This document shows positions 46,328 through 58,723 of a DNA stretch of 64,000 nucleotides, in pieces (the stretch's first letter is position 1; each line of letters opens with the position of its first letter). Source of the stretch: Lophium mytilinum (taxonomy: Eukaryota; Ascomycota; Dothideomycetes; Mytilinidiales; Mytilinidiaceae). The stretch lies in NCBI GenBank assembly GCA_010093605.1, contig MU004183.1, forward strand, positions 1,736,001 through 1,800,000, written 5' to 3'. The notes under the pieces are model-generated. The model was not told the DNA's origin and did not search any database. It saw only the letters and a program-made list of their open reading frames with translations. Both the position numbers and the translations under genes were made by a program.

Positions 46328-49300
46328 ATGTTCTCTAATCTAGGTATCACCACAGGAGCACCGCCGTTTGGTAGCAATCCTGCGCCAACCTCTGGGCAAT
46401 CTGGTTCATCTTTGTTTGGCAACACTGGTACCTCATCTGCAGCAACCACCGGAGGCCTCTTCTCCAATCTCGGCGGCGCTCAGCAGGCCAATTCTTCTAC
46501 TGCACCGTCTACTGGAGGCCTGTTTGCACGCGTCCAACCCGCGAATACAGCCGCGCAAACCGCCTCCGCTACTCCTGGATTGTTCTCCAACTTGGGCGGA
46601 GCGACAAGCCAGGCTCCACCTGCGTCAAGCGCCGGGGGGCTTTTCGGTGGACTCAGTGGGCTAGGAGCTTCGACAAATCAACCTCAGCAACCTGCCACAG
46701 GGGCGTCAACTTTTGGGGGTTTTGGTAACCTAGGAGCCTCTACAAACCCGCAGCCAAACAACGCGAGCCAGCAGCAAGCACAAGAGCAGGATCCGTCTTT
46801 GACCGAATCTACGAATCCTACAAGAAAGAATGCGCATTTTGATCAGCTTCTGGAGCGCGGCAAGAAGAGGACCAACCAGGCTAATGGGGCGTCTCAATTT
46901 GGGGGCTTGCCAACTCTGCAGCTTGGGCTGGGAGATATCGCGAGGAAGGTTCGCAATCTTGGGACTGGTGGACCTTCGGCGTCGCAAGCGGCACAGGGCG
47001 ACGACAGTAGGGCGTAGGTTCAAAGTTACGCTCTGAGGCAGGAAGGAATCTAATTATTCATACAGACACTATGTTCTAGCCGCTTCTGGAATCTCTACCG
47101 GACGAACCCTTCGAGACCTCAATCAATTCGGCTCGCAAGTTGGATTAGGTGTCGCCGGAGCTACGTCTGCTCCTCTAGACTCAGATGTCGACAGCTATCT
47201 CTCCAATTTGCAGTCTCAATCTACGCTCGCATTGATCCAAGAAGGATTAGAACAATCGAAGCGCGACTTCGACACTTTCTTAGAGGACAATGTTCAGATG
47301 GAATGGGACGCGCAACGGAAGCGCATATACGAGCATTTCGGGCTCGGGAGACAAAGCGAGAACCTAGCTGCAAGCGCTGCGCCAGGACAATCCACTCGCG
47401 GTGCCTTCGGAAGGTCTTCACGCCGAGGAAACGGACTAGGGGCTTCAACCGCTGCTTCTGGGGGCATGTCATTCGGAGCCACTGGAATGCGGTCGGTCAT
47501 TGGAGCTCCCGCATTTTCTGGTCGTGGTGCGCCTCCTCAAGATTTCACGGAAAAGACCGCAGCTGGTACACAAGCTGGCCCAGAAGACAGAGTCGTCCGA
47601 GATAAACAAGAGAGATTCGCGACGAGCGTCCGAGAGCTCAACCAGGCCAGGCTTGTAAAGAGAGTCTATCCTGTGCTGACTAAATTTGCGGACGTTGAAC
47701 GACCAACGGGAATTGACGTGAGTTGCTGTCCGGCTACTACTGTCCAGACACTAATACTATTCCTACACAGAGCACCCAGAAGCTTGTTGACGCATACAAT
47801 GCGCTCATTGAGATCACCGAGGAGAATGCTAACGTGACGAATGTCACAGATGAGGGCGCTGTCAGAGAGCGATCTTTCACGAGGGCTTACCTTGCAGAGA
47901 ACAGCAATTCAGCAGACAGTTTAGCTATTCGGAAAGCTATTCTGAACGGGTCACGGAAGTACTTGGAGAAGAGGTAAGTGTGCGTGCAAAACTTGATGAT
48001 CAATGCTTACCTATTCCAGCTATCTTGAACAAGTTTCAAACGAAATCGACAAAAACCCTGTGGACGCTAACCCTGGCGGTATTCCTTCGATCGTGGCCAA
48101 GATCCGGGCCTATATCAGATTGAAGTCGTCCCGCAAAGAGCTTGGGGCCGACAGTGATCATCTAGCTCGCATTGGTGACAATGAAGATTGGCCCTGGGTT
48201 ATGGTCTTTCACCTACTGAGAGGAGGTCTACGCCAGGAAGCTGCCGCTTACGTCAACGACCAGAAACACCAACTGTTTTTCAAGGCCAACGACCGCCAGT
48301 TCATTGCCGGAATATCGCAATATGCAGCCAGCCCAGATCGGAAGCTGACAGGCAATACACAGCAGAACCTGAGCCACATATATGCCCAACGCTCACGAAT
48401 AGGCCCCGAACATGCTTCAGACCCGTACCGTATGGCTTGTTACAAGATCGTTGGACGCTGCGAACTCAACCGACGGAGTTTAGACCGTATCAACCAGAAC
48501 ATGGACGACTGGGTTTGGTTGCAGTTCAACCTCGCCCGTGAGAGCAGCCGTATTGAAGAGAGTGCTGGAGAATCTTTCGGACTAGATGAGCTGAGAGCCA
48601 GTATATCGGAGATCGGACAGCGCCACTTCTCGGCTGGATCTGACGGTGCCAATGGTTTCGGCGTTTTCTTCTTCTTGCAGATACTCGCTGGGATGTTTGA
48701 GCAAGCCATCAGCTATCTGTACCAACACAGCTACGTTTCTGCGGTTCATTTCGCGATCGCTTTGGATTTCTACGGGCTATTACGAGTTGCAAGCTTAGCC
48801 AGCGCTGGTACGGAGATTCGTAAGTAACGAGAACAGCCATACTTTGAGCCAAGTACTGACATAATACAGTGACTTTCACGACCCGGAATCTACCCCAGCT
48901 CAATTTCGGTCAGATGGTTGGATACTACACTCGTGACTTCCGGGCTGCTAAAGCTGAAGCGGCAGCCGATTATCTGACCTTGCTCTGTCTCAACGCTGAC
49001 CTCGATGGCGAAGCGGGGAGAGAGCAAGCACGACTCTGCCACGAGGCTCTCCGTGAGCTGGTACTCGAGACGAGGGAGTTTGCCGAGCTGCTTGGTGATA
49101 TCAGGGGAAACGGTTCCAGCATACCAGGAGCCATCGAGCAGCGACTACCCTTGATCAAGATTGAAGACAGGAGATCCTTCATGGCGAAGATCACAGTGCA
49201 AGCGGCTAAGATCGCTGACGATAGCGGAAGGACGACGGATGCAGTGCTACTCTATCACCTTTCCGAGGAGTTCAACAACGTCATTACTATCCTGAACCGC

Positions 49301-49994
49301 GCCGTTTCAGAAGCGCTCTCGGTCGACTTGGGCCAAGAAGCTCTGCGGTTAGAGCCCCTCAGGCCTCGAGCGAACGCGGGTCTCGTAGAAGGCCAGCAGC
49401 AGCCACCACAACCAGGCTCGAGCCTTAGCTTAGCGGCCATAGACGACCCTATCCAGCTAGCCACGAGCATGAACAACATGTACGAGCAGAACGAGGGGTA
49501 CTACAGCAAGATCTCGCGCGAAAATCGACAAACGATCGCAGTGCTGCTAGAGTTGAGCAAGGCGAAGAAGCAGGTCGAGGAGGGCAAATGGGCGCCGGCT
49601 TTGGATGTGAGTGTATTCCAGTTCCATATTGCTAGTCCAAAGCGCTCTCATACTAATGTATATCTAGACTATGATCGAAACGGATCTACTCCCACTACGG
49701 GCCCAGGGCAGACTATCTGAAATCCGCAGCTCGGCCACCAATTTCGGCAACTTTGCGCCCGAGGCGGCCAGGAACGTTGGCCACGTCCTCATGTGGGCCA
49801 TCATCTGCTGCGGCAAGCTTCGCGAGTACCTGCTTGGTGGTGCCTACGAAGACCCCACGAAGAGGAAATTGGCGGACCAGTGTCTCCAGCAAGCTAAGGA
49901 CCTCATGGTCTTTGCTGGGCTAATCAGATACAAGCTACCCCCAAGGGTGTTCGAGGTGCTGGCCAGGGCGGGCCAGGACGTTGGGGTTTATTAG
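46328..49994 (+). CDS. NIC96: Nucleoporin Nic96 (Nup93 family)
   Basis: Six exons (46328..47013, 47066..47717, 47771..47973, 48020..48819, 48870..49606, 49668..49994) close to 1134 residues. Yeast Nic96 has 839. The first ~170 residues hold Gly/Phe repeats (GGLFSNLGG, PGLFSNLGG, GGLFGGLSGLG, TFGGFGNLG). Coiled-coil and linker motifs follow (AHFDQLLERGKKR, LGLGDIARKVRNLG), then the Nic96 alpha-helical solenoid: DWVWLQFNLARE, FLQILAGMFEQAISYLY, SAVHFAIALDFYGLLR, LNFGQMVGYYTRDF and AARNVGHVLMWAI, ending LARAGQDVGVY. Nic96 anchors the Nsp1-Nup57-Nup49 channel complex to the inner ring of the nuclear pore. Confidence 0.95.
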
Positions 49995-50913
49995 CGTGTG
50001 CAAGTCTCTACTACGGTTGGGACGGGTGCTTATGGTGGTCATCAGAGTCCTGTTGCTCTTCTCACACTAAAAAATCTGGCCCTTGGAGTGGCATGATGGC
50101 AGGATATCATGATGGTGTTTTGGTTGCATAGCATAGCTAAGCGCAGTATCGTGATTGGATTAGGCCGTTTATGGCAATTCCCAATTCATCGTGTCTTGGT
50201 AAATCAATGCAGCGAGCGAGTTCTCCAAAATCTTCAACATGGCTGACTGTGAGTGAGGCTGATGTCAGGTGCTCCTCGCGTGGATAAGAGCTGGCTAGGT
50301 GGTCCGACACAACTAGCAGCCGCCGGAGCATGCCATGAATCGTCCTCGCTAACCCACTCAATACTACAATACGTAAATGCTCCGGTGCTGAAAGGCTTGC
50401 TCGTTCAACAGAAGATTGAAATTGGTAGGGTGGGGTTCAGTTCGTTCAAGTGTCGTTAATGATATCTCTTATTCCACGGCCTACTCCATACAAAAGCAAA
50501 AGGTAGAAAGGCTTCATTCTCGATGTTTGCTGGTTGGTTCATTTACCTTGGTGACACGTAATTTTCCTCCCTTACTAGTACACTACGTACTCTTGATGCT
50601 CGGCAAGGACTTGCCATCTCGGTCCGAAGCAGCAGACTTTTCCCATCAGCTAAAGTGAACTTCAGCAGCGATGCAAGTGCCGCCCAGGGTAGCATCCATA
50701 TCGCGCTGTCCGACTGGCGACCCGGCCAACCGGCACACCCGGCGCGTTCGCACGCAGCCCTAACAGAGCTTGGCCTAGCTAGTGTTTACCCTTCTGAAGT
50801 TCTCCGAGGGATGGAGTAACGGCATGCAGCCGTGAAGGATTCTTGCGCCGCACTGACAAGACGCTTGGCATGGGCTTCACCGACGTCGGCGAGGCGCTAG
50901 CGTCATTTGGCGG
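49995..50913. other. Spacer between NIC96 and the siderophore transporter
   Basis: About 920 bp of NIC96 3' flank and distal transporter promoter. Only short frames; nothing else recognised. Confidence 0.5.
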
Positions 50914-50922
50914 ATCTGATAA
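50914..50922 (+). promoter_or_regulatory. GATA-factor site ATCTGATAA (SreA/Fep1 type), distal
   Basis: ATCTGATAA exactly matches ATCWGATAA, the site described for iron-responsive GATA repressors (SreA, Sre, Sfu1, Fep1) on siderophore genes. It lies 138 bp before the siderophore transporter start. Repression under iron sufficiency is inferred from the match plus the gene product. Confidence 0.65.
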
Positions 50923-51024
50923 GTGGAGCGCGCGGAAAATGCAGGGCTAATCAATCGGATTAATAAAGCTGCTGTTTCCCGCGCCAACGAAACGCCACGG
51001 TAGGCGCCTTCCAATCTTTGTCTA

Positions 51025-51044
51025 ATCAGATCGCGATCTGATAA
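51025..51044. promoter_or_regulatory. Palindromic double GATA operator, proximal
   Basis: ATCAGATCGCGATCTGAT (51025-51042) is a perfect 18-bp palindrome; extended by AA it contains a second ATCTGATAA (51036-51044). It ends 15 bp before the ATG, likely within the 5' UTR or core promoter. The mirrored halves could hold two GATA zinc fingers, matching the two-finger structure of SreA-type repressors. The binding model is inference. Confidence 0.6.
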
Positions 51045-51059
51045 ACCCCTCGAGAAACG

Positions 51060-53214
51060 ATGTCGAAGGAGTACGAAGCTGGCGTGGAAGGGGAGGGCCC
51101 TGTAGGCCAGCATCATCCCGATGATGAGGTCCTGCTTACCGGCGCGACAAGCCCGGGCGTGAAGCGCATTGAGGCGATTGCGGCGCATATTACGCTCGTG
51201 GATCGCGTGTGTTTGTTTATTGGCGTGTTCTTGATTGCCTATGTTTACTCGCTGGATGGGACGTTGAGATATGTTTATCAGGTCAGTTTTACCGTACTTC
51301 TTGGTTCCGCCAGGGGTTTTTGCCGAGATCGCTGTACCAAACTCCTTCTACCAAACTTTTTCTACCATTCTACTGGCTTGCTCTTTCCTGGTCTCCTTTC
51401 CATGTCCTAGTTTTGCTTTTCAACGGATTGAGACTTACCATGAATAGCCGACTGCTACAGCCAGCTTTGCCCAGCATTCGCTTCTGGCTACGGTGACGGT
51501 TCTGAGGAGTGTCATTGCTGCTGCTGCTCAGCCTACTGCTGCGAAGATTGCCGATGTGTTCGGCAGAGTTGAGCTGGTGCTGGTTTCGATCGTGTTCTAT
51601 GTTATCGGTATGAATTTCTCCCATCTCCAGAAGCTTCAGTGCTGATGAAATCACGAAGGAACCATCGTCGAGGCAACTTCCACTGGCGTCAAGTCTTTCT
51701 GTGCAGGTGCTGTCCTCTATCAGGTACGGATCCACTGGCTCAACCCCGGAAATGCCGAGTCCCTGAACCATGAACCAAATCTGACGAAACCATTAGGTCG
51801 GATACACTTGTGTTATTCTCTTGGTTGAAGTCATCGTCGCAGATATCACTTCTCTCAAGACTCGCGTGTTCTTCTCTTACATACCCACGACTCCGTTCAT
51901 TGTATGTATTCGATTCATGGAATTCCTCAACGTACAACTAACTTGTACAGATCAACACCTGGGTCAGCGGAAATATAGGATCAGCGACTCTGGCTAACGC
52001 AGGATGGCGATGGGGTATTCGATCTCACTCCCAAGACCTTATTGCCTGTCACTAACGATTTCCAAGGCATTGGCATGTGGGCCATCATATACCCTGTTTC
52101 AGCAATTCCCCTCATCTCCGCCCTCTGGGTCGCTCACCGCCGTGCAAAGCACTCCAACGACCTCGACAGCTACCGGACCCCCTACCAAATGCTCGGCTTC
52201 AAGCGCCTCTGCGTTTCCCTCTTCTGGCAACTCGACGTCGTCGGCATAATCCTTCTCATCGCCGTCCTCGCCCTCATACTCGTCCCTCTAACCATCGCCG
52301 GCGGCTACTCCACCAAATGGCAAACCGCCCATGTCATCGCACCCCTCGTAATCGGCATCCTCTGCATCCCCGCCTTCGTCTGCTGGGAGCGCTGGTCCCC
52401 CCACCCCCTCGTCCCCTTCCGCCTCCTCAAAGACCGCGCAGTGTGGGGCGCCCTCGGCATCGCCGTCATGCTCAACACGGCCTGGTACCTGCAAGGCGAC
52501 TACCTCTACACGGTAACCATCGTCTCCTTCGGCGAGAGCATCAAATCCGCGACCCGCATCACCTCCCTCTACAGCTTCGTGTCCGTCATCACGGGCGTCA
52601 TCCTCGGCCTCGTCGTCGTCAAAGTGCGCCGCCTCAAACCCTTCATCCTCTCCGGCACCGTCCTCTTCCTCGTCGCCTTCGGCATCCTCATTTACTTCCG
52701 CGGCGGCTCCGCCGGCTCCTCCCACTCCGGCCTCATCGGCGCCCAGGTCCTGCTCGGCATCGCCGGCGGCCTGTTCCCCTACCCGGCCCAAGCCTCTATC
52801 CAGGCCGCCACACGCCATGAGCACGTCGCCGTCATCACGGGGCTGTATCTCGCCTGCTACAGCATCGGGTCCGCGTTTGGGAATACCATCTCCGGCGCTA
52901 TCTGGACCCAGGTCTTGCCGCACCAGCTCAAGACGCACCTCGGCGGGAACGACACGCTTGCGGAGGGCGCGTACGGCTCCCCGTTTATGTTTGTGGTTAA
53001 CTATACCATGGCGACGCCGGAGCGCCAGGCGGTGGTTGGCGCGTATCGGTATACGCAGCGCTTGCTGTGTATCACGGGGATTTGTCTGTGTGTGCCGCTG
53101 ATTGCGTTTGCGTGCTGTATTCGCGATCCGATACTCGGGGATGAGCAGAGTTTGCCGGATGCGGAGACGAAGAGTGTGGAGGGGTCGGAGGGAGGGAAGG
53201 AGGAGAAGAAGTAG
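51060..53214 (+). CDS. Siderophore-iron transporter (MFS, SIT/ARN family)
   Basis: Six exons (51060..51281, 51448..51607, 51659..51723, 51797..51901, 51951..52014, 52067..53214) close to 587 residues. Features: [32 protein letters not shown] in TM1, [34 protein letters not shown], and [15 protein letters not shown]. Later come [42 protein letters not shown], GVLxPYPAQAS-like [13 protein letters not shown] and [24 protein letters not shown]. These match the 14-TM Sit1/Mir/Arn family, which imports ferric siderophores by proton symport at the plasma membrane. The first intron is 166 bp, longer than others. Two GATA sites lie immediately upstream. Confidence 0.94.
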
Positions 53215-53229
53215 AAGGTTGAGGGAAGA

Positions 53230-56030
53230 AAGAGGAGAGGGGGGGCAGAGGAAGTAGAGCTCCCGTGATATGTTCCAGGTTTCCACACTTTTTACAGATC
53301 TTGATAAAGCGTTGAAGTACTTCAAGCAGCGGTAGAAAGGTGTATATAAGTATACCTATATTTGAAATCTTTAAAAGCATGCTGAAGTCTTGTGAGCGGT
53401 GTTGAACGACTGAGCGGTGTTGCGCGACTGTGCATAGATGTAGTGGAGGATGCTTAAGGATCCATGTGCTCAACCAACGTAAAGCCACCAATTGACAGTC
53501 CAGCAGCCGCAGTACCCACCCTTCGCGATCCAAGACTGAAGAAATAAGCAGAGTATGCCGAATACGGAGGGCAAGGGGGTGGAGGATGCCTCAAGATCCA
53601 CATTCTCAGATCGCGTCTTTCCCATCATCTAGCTCAGCTACAAGCCATACGCGTCGGAGTCACTCCATCAAGCCCCAAAATAAAAGGGAGATTGCACCCT
53701 ACCGCTCAAACCGTCCCGTTTCGGTCTAAACCCCTACCTAACCGTGGATGATATTGAACTCACACCTATATTCGAGAGACCCTTCGGGCTAGGCACATGC
53801 AACGAGACCAGGAATCCTATCACCCTTTATATTCTGGATGAATGAGATAGAATACTGCATTGCAAGAGCTATCTGACTGCATATTCGAGGGTCCGTTCTC
53901 GGGCTTCTCCGCGTGCTCAAGGATTCATATATTTTGGGACAATGAAAAGGTGCTGCTCCGTATTCAGCCGAGATGAATCTATAGTCCAATCCGCTGCTTC
54001 TTTAGGGGATAATGCAGATTTTGCCCGGTGCAGAGGGCGAGGGGGTGAAAAGAGAAGGAGTAGAAGGTGGAGGAGCAATAAGTGGATAGATAGTATCTAA
54101 TATTGTTTCAGTAGAGGGGGAAGAGGGAGCAAAGGTCTTACATTACGGTTAAGGCTTCTGCATATTGATTACCGCGCTAGGCCACCGGATGCATCCAGGT
54201 GCTGTAGAGTACTATTCCATCTCAAGTACTGCACCTCCGTATGCTTGTGGATTCATCCTGGCCCGCAGAGTACTATTCCATCTCGGGTACTGCTCCTCCG
54301 TATCCTGCCCGAGATATCCCAATCCCACAAGCATACCCAATTCCACCCCATTTAGAATCATGATAGTCGCAGTATTCGCCTTTACCGCTTTCCACGCCAA
54401 GGTCCGCTGTTAGTAGCCCGCAGATCCTTGGAGGGCAAAGAGGTTGGATGCGCCGGAGGTGAGAAGAGAAGAAGGAGTAGCAGATAAGGGAGCAGGGGGT
54501 AGAAGGGTGGATGGATAGGTGGTCTCTAACGCTGTTCTAGTAAAGGGGGTCGAGCAAAAATCCTACAACATGGTTAAGACTTTTCCATTTGATCCAAAAT
54601 TTCGATATCGCGTTGGAGTCCTCTTTACGGTGCTGAATAACTCTACACAAATAGCAGTCTGCCTTGATTTCGTAGAATACATTGGAGTCCTCCAAACACT
54701 ACCAATCGACTGTGCACAGTTTAGCACTCTATCCAGATTTCGTACGCCCTGCCGGACTCCCCTAAACGAGTGTTGAATGAGTGTACACACATAGACTTGT
54801 TCCGTATCACGTACTGTTGACTCCCCCCTCCCCCTCCCCCACCCCCATGGTACTGTTCCGTATCAGGTATCGTTCCCCATCCTGCCCCGGTCACCACTCG
54901 CTGTGTGAAACCATGAAGAAGAAAGTGGTGTTTAACGCTGTTTAAGTAGAAGCTAAGCGCAGAGGGCCTGGGCTGGGTGATGGGGGGGCGGGTGTCGAGT
55001 TATACAACCACCTCAGACCTCTCTAGGGGCGACTGAAAGGGAACAAGGCTCCCATAACACATACAGTGTAAACTCCGTCCAACATCTCCATAATGCGTTG
55101 AAGCACTTTAAACACCGTTAGATAAGGGGATATACACCTATTTTCAGATCTTCCAAGCCATGTCAAAGTTTTTACAAGTGGTGTTGAATGACCGTGCACA
55201 GGTTAGTCCTCTGTCCAGACTTCGTACACCTTGTCGAAGTCCCCTAAACGGTGTCAAATGAATATACGCACATGAACGTATCCCGTATCACATACCGTTC
55301 CCCATCCAGCCCACGAAAGTTGCCAAGTCCACACGCATACCCAATTCATCCCGTAGTCGACCTATGTTAGTAGTCCAGCAGATCCACCACCCCCTCGTCA
55401 CCACTCGCTATGTGAAACCATACAGGAGGAGAAGGTGGTGTATAACGTTGTTGAAGTAGAGGAGGAGCGTGTAGGGGCCTCGGGGGGAGGGGGGTTGAGT
55501 TATATTACCCCCTCAATCCCTTGAAATACTTTAAATAGCATTAAACAAGGGTACACATACCTATACTCAAATCTTCGAAACCATGTTAAAGTCCTTCAAG
55601 CCGTGGCAAACAACCGTACGCACACAGCCGTCGTTTCCGATTTTTTGACACCACACCAAAGTCTTCCAAACGGTGTCACACAGCTGTACACACATGGACG
55701 TATTTCTAGGATCTCTTGAAAAACCCTGAAGTCCTCCAAACGATGTCAAACAACTGCAGACAGGTGTGCATAGAGAAGTTTATGATACTTGTGGATTCAT
55801 CTTGGCTCGTAGAGTACTTTCCGTCCTAAGTACTGCTCCGTATCCAGCCCCAGATATTCCAACCCCACAAGCATACCCAATTCCCACCCATGTAGAACCA
55901 TCATGGTCGCAGCATCCGCCTTTGCCGCTGTACTCGTCAAGGTCTGTTGTCAGTAGTCCAAAGTATCCACCACGAAAGCCGTGCCCATCCTCCCTGTCAT
56001 CACGCTTGTGTATGGAACGCTAGACAATGC
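53230..56030. repeat. 2.8-kb degenerate higher-order tandem repeat region
   Basis: The whole spacer between the siderophore transporter and PRP4 is built from diverged direct repeats of three block types. Block A has a ~71-bp inner period (GTCCTCCAAACGGTGTCAAA ... GTACACACATGGACGTA) and occurs at about 53285-53450, 54590-54800, 55070-55290 and 55515-55765. Block B contains CACAAGCATACCCAATTC and occurs at about 54195-54440, 55290-55380 (partial) and 55780-55985. Block C, GTGAAACCAT followed by purine-rich AGGAGAAG sequence and a GTTTAACGCTGTT-like end, occurs near 54042, 54458, 54895 and 55400. Together they form roughly 430-500-bp higher-order units. The array runs up to the PRP4 stop codon. 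Confidence 0.78.
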
Positions 56031-56034
56031 TCGC

Positions 56035-58723
56035 TTACCTCTTGAACCATTCATGCTTCAGAGCATCAGCAGCACTGATGCGCTTCTCCCATTTCAAGTC
56101 CAGACATTTCTCCAGCAGGTGGGTGAACGCGATGAGCTCCTTCGCATCGGGCTGGGTCTCCAAGCCGTTAGCGGCTGCCTTGACCATGTCCCGGAGAGAC
56201 CGCTTCTCGTACGGTTTGTTGAAGACCAACGTCTTGGAAACACGCTGTATAAAGTGAGACAAATGGACTGAATGGAGGGGACGGGGCGTTACCTTGCCAG
56301 GATTCATCGGGTCCTTTCCAATGCTCACGAACGACTCATCGTCATTGAAGTACCTTCCAGATTTTTCGCCCTTCTTCAGCTGCTTGAGAGGGAACTTGCC
56401 GCGGACCTCCATCATGGCTCGCAGCATCTGATTGTTGCTGTCGCCACGGAAGAGGATTTCTCCAGTCCAGAGCTCGAACAGCGTGCAACCCGCAGCCCAG
56501 ATGTCGATCGCGGAGGTGATGGAACCGCCCAGGATGATTTCCGGGGCCCTGTAGAAACGACTGACCAGGTAGTCACCGAGCTCAAGCGTCTCATGGGGCT
56601 CGCAAGCAGAGCCAAGATCACAAATCTTCAGTCCCTTGTGAGTGTCATTGACCAGAAGATTGTCGGGTTTGAAGTCCGCATGAATCAGTTCCTGCTTGTG
56701 CAGAAAGTCGAGGCCGATGAAGATTTGACGTGCGAAAGCCTTCACAGCCTCCAAAGCCAGACCGCCAGTTCCGCCATATTTCTTGAGAACCTCCCGAACA
56801 TTCATACTGTGTGGAATTAGCAATATAAGTGAAGTGAGAGTGGAGCCACGTACTCAAGGTTCTCGAAGACCAAGCAGAGATGCTTCTTGTGATCGAATTG
56901 ACCAAAGTAACGCACGATGTGTTTCTTGTCGGATGGATCTGCGGCGTTGACTTTCTCCAGGAAGCGGATCTCTTTCTGACCTATGTTCTTCCTTTCAAAG
57001 ATATTAGCTGAGAACTAGATGCGCACCGCCATGTTACTTACATAGTGTCGTTCTTGCGGATGATCTTGATCGCGACCATTCTTCCCTTGGTCTGTAAGTC
57101 CGTCGCTCGAATAACCCCGGAGAACATTCCTTTGCCAAGCTCTTGCTCGACAACGTAGCGGCCAGCCACAAGCTCTCCAACTCGGATGACGTAGTAGTTC
57201 TCTTGGTCGACCCACTTGCTCATCATGTTTTCCCCCAGGAGTTGAGGCTTAGTGGCACCCGAAGAAGCACGGCGAGTTTTGACGGGGGTTTCTGCAGCGA
57301 ACATATCATCGTCGTCACTGTCAGTATCCGCGAACATGTCGACATCGTCCTTTGAGTCATGACCGTCGTCTATCTTTTGAATGGTCTGTTGCTCCGCACG
57401 AAGTCTATCCTTCGCCTGGTCAACGGTTGGGTCGTAATCGGCTGCGGATGGGCCGTCATCTTCGCCGAGTGGGCTATACTCCTCGTCTGCTTTGGGAGGT
57501 CCGCCGTTCGCGTTGACGACGAAAACCGCAGGAGAGTTGGTTGCGTTCGATTCGCCTGGGGTTCCAGCACCTGGGGTTGCAGGAGAGACTGGCAAAACTT
57601 GTTTAGTGAGTTCATGTTCGTAGATATAGACTTGCTTACCAGAGCGATCAGTTCCATCAGCAGGAGTGCCAATTGCCGGAGAATCTGGGCCTGAAGTGCT
57701 ACCAAGTAGAGCCTGCTGAATCAATGGCAGCTCTAGCTTCTTCGCCGCAGTTTTGGCTAGAAGGGCGGCTCGCTTGGCGCGACGCTTGGCGATTTCCGCG
57801 TCTTCATCGACGACGGGCAGGTTGTCGTAGTCAATATCTGGGTCCTCAGGCGGGTCGATGGTTGGCGGGGCACTGATCGCATCACCAGGCAGCTTGGCGT
57901 CTACACCCTTCGCGGGAAGATTCCTTACAGTATATTTGGCAGTCTCCTGTTGCGAGTGGCGAGGGTGGTTTTCAGCAGGTGATCGAAAGTTCTGAATATG
58001 CTGTTGGGTGTCACCCCGGTTGCTCACCGAAAGATCTCTGGAGTTTCGGCGGCTTCCGTCATTCTGCCAGCCATTGTGGCCTTCTTGTCCCATGGACGGC
58101 TCCCGCGAGTTCCGATAGTAGCCTCCGTTCTGTCCGTTGTTGTAGCCGCCTCCGTTCTGTCCGTTGGTGTAGCCGCCTCGGTTGCGATTGCCATTGTTGC
58201 CGTAACTGCCTTGGCCATATCTGTCGTACTGTCCATCACGTCCACGGCGATCCGAGCGACCACGATTGTTCGCGTTTCCAGCTCGGCCTGCGCGATTCTG
58301 GCGGCCATCGTTGTACTTGTCGCGGCCTCCACGGAAGCTGTCGGATTCTCCCTTGTCTATATCGGCGTAGGAAACTTGGTGGCGGCCGTTCATCTGTGGA
58401 GGGCGGCGATCTTCATCGTAATGGACCCTAAAGCGGCGGGAGTCCACACGGTCCTCGTCGCGGTAAGAGTGAGAGTCGCGAGGTCGCTTCTCTCCACGGG
58501 GGGATGTTGGATGTCTGTACGGGGACCTAGATCGTGACCTGGACTGATAACGCTCATACCGTCCATTGTAGGGCTTAGGAGAATGGGAGTTCGATGCGAG
58601 TCTGACGGAAGTATCAACATAGGTGTTGGAGGCAGGTTGAGAGAACACTTTTGCCTTATGTTCAACAGATCTGTCGACGATCCCACCGCCGGAGCCTGAG
58701 GTACGACGATCCATGGCGGACAT
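56035..58723 (-). CDS. PRP4: Pre-mRNA splicing kinase Prp4
   Basis: Four exons (58723..57042, 56991..56854, 56806..56293, 56244..56035) close to 847 residues. About 520 residues of Arg/Ser/Gly/Asn-rich, SR-like sequence precede the kinase domain. Kinase motifs: ELGKGMFSGVIRA (Gly loop), VAIKIIRKN, HADFKPDN near residues 649-656 (catalytic Asp 651), DLGSA in place of DFG, and YLVSRFYRAPEIILG (activation and P+1 loop). The C-terminus ends ISAADALKHEWF. Prp4 kinases phosphorylate Prp1/Prp6 and Prp31 and activate the spliceosome in the nucleus. The last intron is 48 bp with no in-frame stop, so its retention would only insert 16 residues. The loop has Phe where most kinases have Leu (HADLKPDN). 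Confidence 0.94.

Noticed and set aside
52288-53325. 345-codon frame antisense to the siderophore transporter
   Set aside because: Shadow of a GC-rich coding exon; encodes a low-complexity Asp/Glu/Gly/Ala string without domains.
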